Of a stretch of 10,591 nucleotides of DNA, positions 1 through 5,889 are shown piece by piece. The notes beneath the pieces are model-generated. The model did not search any database and was not told where the DNA came from. It saw nothing but the letters and a program-made list of their open reading frames with translations. The DNA is from Myxococcales bacterium (lineage in GTDB: Bacteria; Myxococcota; Polyangia; Polyangiales; Polyangiaceae). Position numbers and translations under genes: made by a program. Within the stretch, counting starts at the first letter, position 1. Every line of letters begins with the position of its first letter. The stretch lies in the NCBI GenBank assembly GCA_003151595.1, contig PLXW01000010.1, positions 387-10,977 on the forward strand. The letters run 5' to 3'.

Positions 1-253
1 GGCTCGGCGTGAAGGCGATCTCGCGATCGGGTTCCTTCTTCGCGTCCCAGTTCGCGAGCGCCGCGATGTCGTCCTTCGTGACCGCGACGCCGTCTTCGGT
101 GCGCAGCAGGCACTCGAGGAGGATCTTCAGCGAGTACGGCAAGCGCGCCGCCGCGGGGTGCGCATTGGCGACCGCGCCGAGCCGGTAGACGGTGAAGAGC
201 TTGCCGTCGACTTGAAGGGTGGAACGGGCGCCGAACGAGTCGTGGGTGGGCAT
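1..253 (-). CDS. acnA: Aconitate hydratase, N-terminal part (cut by window edge)
   Basis: Aconitase of the AcnA/IRP1 type interconverts citrate and isocitrate in the TCA cycle using a [4Fe-4S] cluster. Only the first 84 residues lie in the window; the gene runs off the left edge. The visible part matches the conserved AcnA start: DSFGAR near residue 5, then a strand reading LFTVYRLGAV, LPYSLKILLE at about residues 39-48, LLRTEDG, and ALANWD followed by EPDREIAFTP, which in this family leads into the VLMQDFTGVP segment. The cluster cysteines are further downstream and not visible. The ATG at 253 is preceded by AGAGGA about 7 bases upstream, which supports this start. A helix-turn-helix gene lies 102 bp upstream on the same strand, so the two could be linked in regulation, but the gap is large enough for acnA to have its own promoter. 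Confidence 0.93.
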   Translation of the reverse strand, partial: MPTHDSFGARSTLQVDGKLFTVYRLGAVANAHPAAARLPYSLKILLECLLRTEDGVAVTKDDIAALANWDAKKEPDREIAFTPS

Positions 254-355
254 GGCGTGTCCTCTATCGCTTGGTTTCAATGAAGGTACGGCGACGCGTT
301 CATGCGCGCACGGTATGGATCCGCATAGAGCGAATGCGCATCTCGCATGACTCGA

Positions 356-886
356 TCAGCGCGAGAGGCTTACCACGTTCGCGGCGAGCGCCGTCTCCAC
401 GTCCTCGACCGTGAGGCGGAGCTCGCGGGCGCGACGGAATGCCGCGAGGAGCGTGGCGCGAACGGCGGCCGGCGTGACCTGAGTGGCATCGGCTGCGGCG
501 CACACCACCGCATCGACCACGAGCGCCGTTGGAAGCGGCGGGGGAGGAAGCGGAGGAGGCGGCGCCAGCACGACCACCGGCTCGGGGAACGGCGGTGTCG
601 CCACGATGGGTGCGGGGGGTGCGACGAGGCCGAGCGCGTCGACGGTCGTGCTCGCGGCACCCGCCAGCTCCGCGGCAAGCTCCGGATCTTCCGCGTACAC
701 GAGGCACGCGAGGTCGCGCACCTGAGGCACGGAGAGCGACGCGCTCCCGGCGGCCCATCGCGCGGCCGTCCGCTTCGAGGCACCGAGCGCCGTGCCGAAC
801 GCTTCATGCGTCATTCCGAGCATGCGCTGAGCACGCACGACGAGGGCGCCCACGGGGCGGTTCAGAGAGAGGACAGTCCCGGTCAC
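356..886 (-). CDS. Helix-turn-helix protein with proline-rich hinge
   Basis: A 176-residue protein starting at a GTG (886) with an AGG-containing stretch 7-8 bases upstream. The reading frame stays open far upstream (to about 1195), but that extension is low-complexity and lies in repeat-rich DNA, so I do not count it as coding. Residues 12-75 look like an XRE/Cro-type helix-turn-helix: RAQRMLGMTHEAFGTALG, then the likely recognition helix ASKRTAARWAAG at 36-47, then further helices. Residues 90-119 are a proline-rich hinge with two runs of four prolines. Residues 120-176 are predicted helical, with AAFRRARELRLTVEDVETAL near the end. I do not recognise a named family. A DNA-binding regulator is the natural reading; targets are unknown. 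The repeat-rich region beginning about 20 bp upstream of its start is a candidate for its own control region, and acnA follows 102 bp downstream on the same strand. Confidence 0.7.
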   Translation of the reverse strand: MTGTVLSLNRPVGALVVRAQRMLGMTHEAFGTALGASKRTAARWAAGSASLSVPQVRDLACLVYAEDPELAAELAGAASTTVDALGLVAPPAPIVATPPFPEPVVVLAPPPPLPPPPLPTALVVDAVVCAAADATQVTPAAVRATLLAAFRRARELRLTVEDVETALAANVVSLSR

Positions 887-906
887 GTTGGCACCTGTGG
901 ATGGGT

Positions 907-1234
907 GAATGGCGTTCGAGGGCGCCAGTGATAGGCCGGTGTGGCCGCGCCTGGCAATGGACTCGCGGGGAAAGACGCCAATGTCGTCGCGCCTGTCGTC
1001 GAGTGGCTCGGTCCTGGCGCTCCCATTGGCGACACAGGCGCAAGAGCCGGCGTCGAAGGCACTCGGGTCACGAACAACGGCGCCGATGGCGTCGGGTCCA
1101 GCGCCATGTTCGCCGTCATTGGCACTCAACCGCGCGGCCCGAGCGCCTACCGCGCGCGGTGCACTGCCATGCACGGCGGGGATGGCAGTGGGCACGCCCG
1201 GCCCAGCGCCACCCCCGGCGGGACCAGCGCCATA
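907..1234. promoter_or_regulatory. Gene-free region with degenerate TGGC/GCCA repeat array
   Basis: The 443 bp between the helix-turn-helix gene and dodecin (887-1329) hold no convincing gene. They contain about a dozen short sites resembling CATTGGCRCT or its complement. Positions: 907-916, 921-930, 951-960, 975-983, 1014-1021, 1024-1032, 1056-1064, 1085-1093, 1100-1108, 1117-1126, 1162-1170, 1182-1190, 1205-1213 and 1226-1234. Several are arranged as inverted pairs (ATGGCG at 1086-1091 with CGCCAT at 1102-1107; 1100-1108 with 1117-1126; 1162-1170 with 1182-1190). The last two are direct repeats 21 bp apart. Clustered operator sites for the adjacent regulator are the simplest reading; this is inference, and some matches are expected by chance in GC-rich DNA. 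Confidence 0.4.
1162..1190. repeat. Perfect 9-bp inverted repeat inside the array
   Basis: CACTGCCAT at 1162-1170 and its exact complement ATGGCAGTG at 1182-1190 are separated by 11 bases. No T-run follows on either strand, so it does not look like an intrinsic terminator. The arm centres are 20 bp apart, about two helical turns, which suits binding by a dimeric regulator. It is the strongest pair in the surrounding array. Confidence 0.5.
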
Positions 1235-1329
1235 CCCGCCCTACGGACGCGCTCGCAAACACGATTGACGATGTCTCGCGCAAGGTGCCCACTCGTTCCC
1301 CCGCAGTACCTCACCAAAGGAGACCGACC

Positions 1330-1530
1330 ATGGCCATCGCACGCGTCACCAAGATCACGGCGTCATCGAGCAAGGGCTGGGAAGATGCTGCGCAGGAGGG
1401 CTTGAAGCGCGCGGCGAGCACCGTCCGCGGCATCAGCGGCTTCCAGGTCGTCAGCCAGAAGGCGAAGGTCGTCGAAGGGAAGATCTCCGAGTACCGGATC
1501 ACGATGGAAGTGACGTTCGTCCTGGAGTGA
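1330..1530 (+). CDS. Dodecin family flavin-binding protein
   Basis: Dodecins are small proteins that assemble into hollow dodecamers and bind flavins, mainly for storage and protection. This protein is 66 residues, the usual family length. It shows the family pattern throughout: VTKITASSSKGWEDAAQEGL (beta strand then helix), RAASTVRGISGF, then VVSQKAKVVEGKISEYRITMEVTFVLE, with the typical FVLE end. The ATG at 1330 has an excellent ribosome-binding site, AAAGGAG at 1316-1322, 7 bases upstream, so the long upstream open frame is not coding. At the position where archaeal and mycobacterial dodecins carry the flavin-stacking tryptophan (in WFEV or WAEV), this protein has glycine (GFQV), so flavin binding may differ. 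It is convergent with fumC, with only 13 bp between the stops. It has no obvious operon partner. The family call is secure; the ligand is not known from sequence. Confidence 0.93.
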   Translation: MAIARVTKITASSSKGWEDAAQEGLKRAASTVRGISGFQVVSQKAKVVEGKISEYRITMEVTFVLE

Positions 1531-1543
1531 GACCCGCGGGCCG

Positions 1544-1572
1544 TCAGCCCGAGATCATTTTCTCGGGCCTGA
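1544..1572. terminator. Hairpin at the convergent dodecin/fumC 3' ends
   Basis: GCCCGAG at 1547-1553 pairs perfectly with CTCGGGC at 1562-1568 around an 8-base loop. The stem continues through TCA (1544-1546) with TGA (1570-1572) past one unpaired C. The hairpin therefore covers the last codons and the stop of fumC and lies just beyond the dodecin stop at 1530. There is no clear T-run after either side, so it is a weak candidate bidirectional terminator or mRNA 3'-end stabiliser. Confidence 0.4.
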
Positions 1573-2932
1573 CGACCTCGTCGAACTTCTCGGCCGTGAT
1601 GAGCCCGAGTTGGAGTGCCGCTTCCTTCAGCGTCAGGTTCTTCTCGAACGCCGTCTTCGCCACCTTCGCCGCGGCGTCGTACCCGATCACCTGATTGAGC
1701 GCGGTCACGAGCATCAGCGAGTTGTTCAGGTGGCGCGTGATCGCCTCCTTGTTCGGCGCGATGCCATCGACGCAGTTCTCGCGGAAGCTGTTCATCGAGT
1801 CGGCGAGCAGGCGCGTCGACTCGAGCAGGTTGTGGATGATGACCGGCTTGAAGACGTTGAGCTCGAAGTGCCCCTGGCTTCCAGCGAAGCCCACCGCCGC
1901 GTCGTTCCCCATCACCTGCACGCAGACCATCGTGAGCGCTTCGCACTGCGTGGGGTTCACCTTGCCCGGCATGATCGACGAGCCCGGCTCGTTCGACGGG
2001 AGGAAGATCTCCCCGATCCCGCAGCGCGGCCCGCTCCCCAAGAGGCGCACGTCGTTCGCGATCTTGAAGCACGCCGCGGCGAGCGTTCGGAGCGCGCCGC
2101 TCGCGTTCACCATCGCCTCGTGCCCCGCGAGCGCCGCGAACTTGTTCGGCGCGGTCTTGAACGGGTGCCCGGTGATCGACGCGATCTCCGCGGCCACGGT
2201 CTCGGCCCACTTCGGGTGCGTGTTGAGCCCCGTGCCCACCGCCGTGCCGCCGAGCGCGAGCTCGTAGAGCGGCCCGAGCGCCTCGTGCACGCGCGCTTCG
2301 CAGAACGCGAGCTGCGCAGCGTACCCGGAGAACTCCTGCCCCAGCGTGAGCGGCGTCGCGTCCATCAAGTGCGTGCGACCGATCTTGATGATCGACTCGA
2401 ACTCTTTCGTCTTCGCCTCGAGCGACTTGCGGAGGAGCACCAGCGCCGGCAGCAGCTTGGTCTTGAAGTCGAGCACCGCGGCCACGTGCATCACCGTGGG
2501 GAACACGTCGTTCGACGACTGCGACTTGTTCACGTCGTCGTTGGGGTGAATCGGCTTCTTGCTGCCGATGACGCCGCCGGCCATCTCGATGGCGCGGTTC
2601 GAGATGACCTCGTTGGCGTTCATGTTCGACTGCGTGCCGCTGCCGGTCTGCCAGACGACGAGCGGGAAGTGATCGTCGAGCTTCCCTTCGACCACTTCGT
2701 CCGCGGCGCGGGCGATGAGATCGGTCTTCTCTTTGTCGAGCTTGCCGAGCTTGTGGTTCGCGAGCGCGCTCGCCTTCTTCACCACGCCGAACGCGCGAAT
2801 GACCGACGCCGAGAACCGATGCCCGCCGATCTTGAAGTTCTCGAGCGAGCGCTGCGTCTGCGCTCCCCAGTAGCGATCGGACGCGACGTGAACGTCGCCC
2901 ATGCTGTCATTCTCGATTCGCGTGCGGCTCAT
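1544..2932 (-). CDS. fumC: Class II fumarate hydratase
   Basis: Fumarase C catalyses reversible hydration of fumarate to L-malate in the TCA cycle. It is oxygen-stable, iron-free and active as a homotetramer in the cytoplasm. At 462 residues it is close to the usual length. All active-site regions are present: [10 protein letters not shown] at 96-105, THLMD with the proton-relay His188, and the signature loop [11 protein letters not shown] at 317-327 with Ser318/319 and Lys324. [12 protein letters not shown] at 131-142 is the other conserved substrate-site segment. The ATG at 2932 has GAGGAG 5 bases upstream. The gene is transcribed divergently from ctaA across 78 bp and converges on dodecin. 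Its proximity to acnA (two TCA genes within 3 kb) is suggestive, but they are not in one operon because the opposite-strand dodecin gene lies between them. Function is very well supported. Confidence 0.97.
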   Translation of the reverse strand: MSRTRIENDSMGDVHVASDRYWGAQTQRSLENFKIGGHRFSASVIRAFGVVKKASALANHKLGKLDKEKTDLIARAADEVVEGKLDDHFPLVVWQTGSGTQSNMNANEVISNRAIEMAGGVIGSKKPIHPNDDVNKSQSSNDVFPTVMHVAAVLDFKTKLLPALVLLRKSLEAKTKEFESIIKIGRTHLMDATPLTLGQEFSGYAAQLAFCEARVHEALGPLYELALGGTAVGTGLNTHPKWAETVAAEIASITGHPFKTAPNKFAALAGHEAMVNASGALRTLAAACFKIANDVRLLGSGPRCGIGEIFLPSNEPGSSIMPGKVNPTQCEALTMVCVQVMGNDAAVGFAGSQGHFELNVFKPVIIHNLLESTRLLADSMNSFRENCVDGIAPNKEAITRHLNNSLMLVTALNQVIGYDAAAKVAKTAFEKNLTLKEAALQLGLITAEKFDEVVRPEKMISG

Positions 2933-3010
2933 GTCGGCTCCTCGATTCGGGGGAAGTGGGGTGAGACCCGCTTAGCAGCAAGGGGCGGGTCGCGAAAAGA
3001 GGCGACCTGC

Positions 3011-3994
3011 ATGACTGTGCTCCCGCTTCGTGTCAGGTTTCGCGCCGCCGTGAGTCTCTCCCGTTACGCCCGCTTCGCCTGGGCCGTGCTCGCGTACAAC
3101 GTCGCCGCGAGCGCGTGGGGGACGTACGTGCGCGCCAGCGGGTCGGGCGCCGGGTGCGGCGAGCACTGGCCGCTGTGCCAGGGGGTGCTGATTCCGCGGT
3201 CGCCGACGATGGAGACGCTCGTCGAGCTGACGCATCGATCGACCGCCGGCATCGCCACGGTGCTCGTGCTGACGTTGCTCGTCGCGGCGTTCCGCGCCTA
3301 TCCGAGCGGGCACCCGGTGCGCGCTGGGGCGGTCGTGTCGATGGGCTTCATCGTCGTCGAAGCGCTGCTCGGCGCGGGGCTCGTGCTCCTGGGACTCACG
3401 AAGGACGACGCCTCGCCGGCGCGCGCGGTGGCCATGGGGCTGCACCTCGTGAGCACGTTCTTTCTGCTCGCGGCGCTGACGGTCACGGCGTCGGCCGCGA
3501 CGAACGACTCGGCGCGCCCGCGGTTGCGCGCGGGGATCGCGTGGGCGCTGGCCGCTCCGTTCCTGCTCCTGGTGGTCGCTGCAGTGACGGGGGCCGTCGC
3601 GGCGCTGGGCGACACGCTGTTCCACGCGACCTCGCTCGCGCAAGGGATGGCCGACGACGCGTCGTCGACCGCGCACGTGTTCGTGCGCCTTCGCTCGCTG
3701 CACCCGCTCTTTGCGGGGCTCGCGGCGGTCGCGGTGCTCGCGGCGACCACGGTGGTCTCGATGATGCGCGCGTCGTCGCGTGTCGCGCGCGCGGCGAAGG
3801 TCGTGCGCGTCGCGGTCCTTGCGCAAGTGACCGCGGGGGTCGTGAACCTTCTCTTGCTCGCGCCGATCGCGATGCAGATCGTTCACCTCGTCCTGGCCGA
3901 CACGCTGTGGATCGCGATGGTGGTGCTGGCCTTCGAGGCGTTCGAAGAGCCTGCACCGGCGCGCGAAGCGAGCGTCGCCGCCGTCGCTGCCTAG
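3011..3994 (+). CDS. ctaA: Haem A synthase (COX15/CtaA family)
   Basis: CtaA oxidises the C8 methyl of haem O to a formyl group, giving haem A for aa3-type cytochrome oxidases; it is an inner-membrane protein with eight helices. The 327 residues are strongly hydrophobic in regularly spaced blocks, as expected. The four haem-ligand histidines are visible: His75 in VELTHR (with Glu72), His145 in MGLHLVSTF, His231 in RSLHPLFAG and His292 in QIVHLVLAD. Cys49 and Cys56, in GSGAGCGEHWPLCQG, match the cysteine pair of the Bacillus CtaA type. The ATG at 3011 has AAAAGAGG 8 bases upstream. It is divergent from fumC, and no cytochrome oxidase or ctaB gene is next to it. Its presence implies aerobic respiration with a haem-A oxidase. 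A GC-rich hairpin with T-rich trailer follows the stop. Confidence 0.93.
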   Translation: MTVLPLRVRFRAAVSLSRYARFAWAVLAYNVAASAWGTYVRASGSGAGCGEHWPLCQGVLIPRSPTMETLVELTHRSTAGIATVLVLTLLVAAFRAYPSGHPVRAGAVVSMGFIVVEALLGAGLVLLGLTKDDASPARAVAMGLHLVSTFFLLAALTVTASAATNDSARPRLRAGIAWALAAPFLLLVVAAVTGAVAALGDTLFHATSLAQGMADDASSTAHVFVRLRSLHPLFAGLAAVAVLAATTVVSMMRASSRVARAAKVVRVAVLAQVTAGVVNLLLLAPIAMQIVHLVLADTLWIAMVVLAFEAFEEPAPAREASVAAVAA

Positions 3995-4022
3995 CGCGCA
4001 GGGCGCGCGTTCGTCATTTCTT
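3994..4022 (+). terminator. Probable ctaA terminator
   Basis: GCGCGC at 3994-3999 pairs perfectly with GCGCGC at 4003-4008 around a 3-base AGG loop, starting on the last base of the ctaA stop. It is followed by a pyrimidine-rich stretch with several T residues (4010-4022). It sits in the 19-bp gap between the convergent ctaA and ribbon-helix-helix stops. The T-run is interrupted, so strength is uncertain. Confidence 0.45.
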
Positions 4023-4343
4023 CTTCGGGGGCTTGGCCTTCGCAGCCGCCGTCGTCTTCGCGCCTTTCGCCTCCACCGCCGGCAGCCCGGCGAACGTGAG
4101 CGGCGTCCCGCGCCCCTCGAACATCTGCTTCAAGATCGCGTCGCCGAACTCCTTGCCCATGGTCTCTTGCAGGCGCAGCACCTGGGTGAGCTGGCCGGGC
4201 ATGTTGGCCGCCCGCCGCACGAGCGCGCGCAGGTAGTCGGAGGCGTTCAAGCCTTCCTTCTCCGCGAGGAGCTTCGTGAGCTGGAGCTCGTCGTCCGAGA
4301 GGAGCAGGTGGAAGCTGTTCTTTCGTTCGATCGCCATGGCCAT
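4014..4343 (-). CDS. Ribbon-helix-helix-like DNA-binding protein with lysine-rich tail
   Basis: A 109-residue protein from the ATG at 4343; an alternative ATG two codons in (4337) is equally possible, and neither has a clear ribosome-binding site. Residues 8-46 fit the ribbon-helix-helix pattern of the CopG/Arc/MetJ superfamily: a short strand (NSFHLLLS), a helix (DDELQLTKLLAEKEGL), the NASDYLRALVRRAA turn-helix, with Ser/Asp before the second helix. Residues 50-75 are a second helical part. The C-terminus (about 92-109) is alanine/lysine-rich and ends PPKKK, resembling histone-like basic tails, which could add non-specific DNA contact. The gene lies 38 bp downstream of the metallo-hydrolase gene on the same strand, and may be cotranscribed with it. 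Three phased 8-bp sites overlap its start codon, which suggests autoregulation. An antitoxin role is possible for this fold, but no toxin gene is adjacent. Confidence 0.75.
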   Translation of the reverse strand: MAMAIERKNSFHLLLSDDELQLTKLLAEKEGLNASDYLRALVRRAANMPGQLTQVLRLQETMGKEFGDAILKQMFEGRGTPLTFAGLPAVEAKGAKTTAAAKAKPPKKK

Positions 4344-4365
4344 AGGATAGCCATGAGATGGCCAT
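4336..4365. promoter_or_regulatory. Three 8-bp sites at 11-bp spacing: candidate RHH operator
   Basis: ATGGCCAT at 4336-4343, ATAGCCAT at 4347-4354 and ATGGCCAT at 4358-4365 repeat with an exact 11-bp period, each followed by a purine-rich triplet (AGG, GAG) or CGG. The outer two are perfect palindromes; the middle one differs by a single base. The period of about one DNA helical turn puts all three on one face of the helix, as known for tandem operators of ribbon-helix-helix repressors. The sites overlap the start of the ribbon-helix-helix gene and fill most of the gap after the hydrolase stop. The repeat is seen directly; the operator role is inference. Confidence 0.6.
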
Positions 4366-4381
4366 CGGCCAAGAGCGCCCG

Positions 4382-5224
4382 CTACGCCGCCGCTTCCTTC
4401 GACGGCGCGTGCGGAAGCCGCTCGAACACCGCCTGATCGTGGCTCGGCACGATCACCGGCTTTCGCGGATCGGCCTCGCAGTCGCGCAGCGCCGCGTAGC
4501 GCAGCCGCAACAGATCCGGTCGCCACGCCTGAAGGCGCGACAGCGCGCTCGGCCCGGCCGGCGACAGCGCCCACTCCCACGTCTGGTACGCGGCGTCGCC
4601 GATGTGCACGTAGCAACGCGCCGCCTCGCGCGATCGAATCGCCACGGCGACGAGCCCCGGCGTGTGCCCGTGCGCGTCCAGCAGCACCACCTCGCCGTCG
4701 CCGAACAGATCGTGGCTCGCGGGGAAGCCGTAGCTCGGCCCTGCGCCGAGGTAGACCGGGCGAAGGCGCGCCGTCTCCAGATCGGCCACGCGGTACCCCG
4801 CGGCCGGCGGCCGCACGCGGAACGCCGACAGCTCGACGTCGCTGCACACCACCTCGGCGTTCGGAAAGTCGCACGCGCCGCCGGTGTGATCGAGGTGGAG
4901 ATGCGTCGCCACGATCGTCTTCACGCGCGCCGGGTCGAGCCCGTGCATCCGGAGCTGATCGACGATCGCGTCGCCGGTCTTCACCTGGAGCCCGAGGAAG
5001 CTCGCCTGCACGCGACCGAGCACGCGCGTCGGCGCGGCGCACGCCTCGCGGCTCCAGCCGCAATCGACGAGCACGACGTCCCCCGAATCGCGCACGACGA
5101 CCGCGACGGTGTTCGACAGGCGAACGCTCCGCCGCAGCCGACGGAGCCGCTTCAACGCCAGCGGCTCGACCATTGCGGCGGGCGCGTTGAACGACCCCGC
5201 GGACAAAAAGAAGACGTCGCGCAC
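4382..5224 (-). CDS. Metallo-beta-lactamase-fold hydrolase, AHL-lactonase-like
   Basis: A 280-residue metallo-beta-lactamase-fold protein. The dizinc site is complete: HLHLDH at 108-113 (His108, His110, Asp112, His113), His187 in AHGHTPG, Asp210 in HIGDAAY and His262 in VPSHD. The spacing and the TPG and GDAAY motifs resemble the N-acyl-homoserine-lactone lactonase branch (AiiA and relatives) rather than glyoxalase II or beta-lactamases, but many lactonases and esterases share them and the substrate is unknown. There is no signal peptide, so it is probably cytoplasmic. The start is a GTG (5224) with AGGAT about 7 bases upstream. The small basic gene lies 49 bp upstream and the ribbon-helix-helix gene 38 bp downstream on the same strand, so the three may form a transcription unit. 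Confidence is high for the fold and low for the substrate. Confidence 0.85.
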   Translation of the reverse strand: MRDVFFLSAGSFNAPAAMVEPLALKRLRRLRRSVRLSNTVAVVVRDSGDVVLVDCGWSREACAAPTRVLGRVQASFLGLQVKTGDAIVDQLRMHGLDPARVKTIVATHLHLDHTGGACDFPNAEVVCSDVELSAFRVRPPAAGYRVADLETARLRPVYLGAGPSYGFPASHDLFGDGEVVLLDAHGHTPGLVAVAIRSREAARCYVHIGDAAYQTWEWALSPAGPSALSRLQAWRPDLLRLRYAALRDCEADPRKPVIVPSHDQAVFERLPHAPSKEAAA

Positions 5225-5273
5225 GGAGTCGATCCTACGTCACTCGGCGAAGCGCGAGCGCGCGGAGAAGGAC

Positions 5274-5399
5274 TCAGGCCTTCGAGATTTGGTAGACGCG
5301 GCCGCGGCGGGCCTTGTCCTTGGCCTTGAGCTTCGCCTTGTAAAGCTTGCTCTTGGTGCGGTTCGGCTTGCGGGGCTTCTTGGAGAGCGCGAGAAACAT
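5274..5399 (-). CDS. Very basic 41-residue protein
   Basis: A short gene of 41 codons plus stop. The ATG at 5399 has GGAG 6 bases upstream (plus-strand 5406-5409), and a promoter-like pair lies 49 bp further up. The product starts MFLALSKKPRKPNRTK, continues through a lysine/alanine-rich stretch (about residues 16-30), then RRGRVYQISKA. Sixteen of 41 residues are Lys or Arg and only one is acidic, so it should bind nucleic acid. Size and composition resemble small ribosome-associated or ribosomal proteins, yet I do not recognise it as any named one (it is not bL34, bL36, bTHX or SRA by motif). The clean ribosome-binding site, tight composition and lack of overlap with another gene argue that it is real. 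It is easily missed by gene finders because of its length. The metallo-hydrolase gene follows after 49 bp. Confidence 0.65.
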   Translation of the reverse strand: MFLALSKKPRKPNRTKSKLYKAKLKAKDKARRGRVYQISKA

Positions 5400-5447
5400 G
5401 GGAGGCTCCGTCGGGAAATCGAGGCGATCGACGATAAAGGGAGCGGA

Positions 5448-5476
5448 CTCTTAGCCGAATCGTCCCCCCTTCGCAA
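5448..5476 (-). promoter_or_regulatory. Possible sigma-70-type promoter for the small basic gene
   Basis: On the minus strand, TTGCGA (5476-5471) and TAAGAG (5453-5448) are separated by 17 bases, the preferred spacing, and point to the small basic gene beginning at 5399. Each hexamer matches the consensus only in part, so this is a suggestion. Confidence 0.3.
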
Positions 5477-5487
5477 CCTGGCCGCCC

Positions 5488-5514
5488 TTGCAGTCCTTTC
5501 CCGCATGCTAGATT
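5488..5514 (+). promoter_or_regulatory. Possible promoter for queD, near-leaderless
   Basis: TTGCAG (5488-5493) and TAGATT (5509-5514) are separated by 15 bases, somewhat short. If TAGATT is the -10 element, transcription would start around 5520-5522, only a few bases before the queD ATG at 5525. This agrees with the absence of a ribosome-binding site there. Confidence 0.3.
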
Positions 5515-5524
5515 CGCCCGCGAA

Positions 5525-5887
5525 ATGAACGTTCGGCTCGTCCACGAGTTCAAATTCGAGTCGGCCCATCGCCTCCCCAAGGTGCCGCCGGGTCACAAAT
5601 GCGCGCGGCTTCACGGCCACTCGTTCAAGGTCGAGCTCACCGTGGCCGGCCCCGTGAACCCCGAGACGGGGTGGTTCATCGACTTCGGGGATCTGTTCGA
5701 TCTCTGGAGGCCGCTGCACGACACGCTCGATCACAACTACCTGAACGACGTCCCCGGCCTCGAGAACCCGACGAGCGAAGTGCTCGCCAAGTGGATCTGG
5801 GATCGCATCAAGCCGTCGTTGCCGTCGCTCGCGCAGGTCACGCTCTTCGAGACGTGCGACGCGCGCTGCGAGTACGTGGGCGACTGA
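5525..5887 (+). CDS. queD: 6-carboxytetrahydropterin synthase / 6-pyruvoyltetrahydropterin synthase family
   Basis: QueD converts 7,8-dihydroneopterin triphosphate to 6-carboxy-5,6,7,8-tetrahydropterin, the second step toward preQ0 and queuosine. At 120 residues it has the standard size for the bacterial enzyme. Zinc ligands are His15 (FESAHRL), His30 and His32 (RLHGHSF). The catalytic Cys26 lies in GHKCARLHGH, Asp69 and His70 in TLDHNYLND, and Glu109 in LFET. The presence of Cys26 in this spacing favours the QueD activity over folate-linked PTPS-III types. The ATG at 5525 has no good ribosome-binding site and may be nearly leaderless. Queuosine genes queC, queE and queF are not in the window. 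A BFD-type [2Fe-2S] protein begins 2 bp after the stop, almost certainly cotranscribed. The family call is firm. Confidence 0.92.
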   Translation: MNVRLVHEFKFESAHRLPKVPPGHKCARLHGHSFKVELTVAGPVNPETGWFIDFGDLFDLWRPLHDTLDHNYLNDVPGLENPTSEVLAKWIWDRIKPSLPSLAQVTLFETCDARCEYVGD

Positions 5888-5889
5888 TC

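Noticed and set aside
300..350. Inverted repeat TCATGCG (300-306) / CGCATGA (344-350) in front of acnA
   Set aside because: Only 7 bp with a 37-base spacer; could be chance, and no regulator can be tied to it.
1117..1135. Sigma-54 promoter (TTGGCACT resembles a -24 element)
   Set aside because: No GC-containing TTGC-like -12 element at the required distance; the TGGCAC is better explained as part of the array.
887..1195. Open-frame extension upstream of the helix-turn-helix gene, giving a 279-residue protein
   Set aside because: The added residues are low-complexity, lack family similarity, and lie in the repeat-rich region; a GTG at 886 with a plausible ribosome-binding site fits better.
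1265..1293. TTGACG as -35 of a dodecin promoter
   Set aside because: The position 17 bases downstream is CCCACT, with no AT-rich -10 element.
529..1329. Long plus-strand frame leading into dodecin
   Set aside because: Very arginine-rich translation typical of an antisense shadow; the dodecin ATG has its own strong ribosome-binding site, and the product matches the family length exactly from there.
1610..3010. Plus-strand frame joined to ctaA, suggesting a fusion protein
   Set aside because: It is the antisense of fumC, and the ctaA ATG at 3011 has a good ribosome-binding site and matches the family start.
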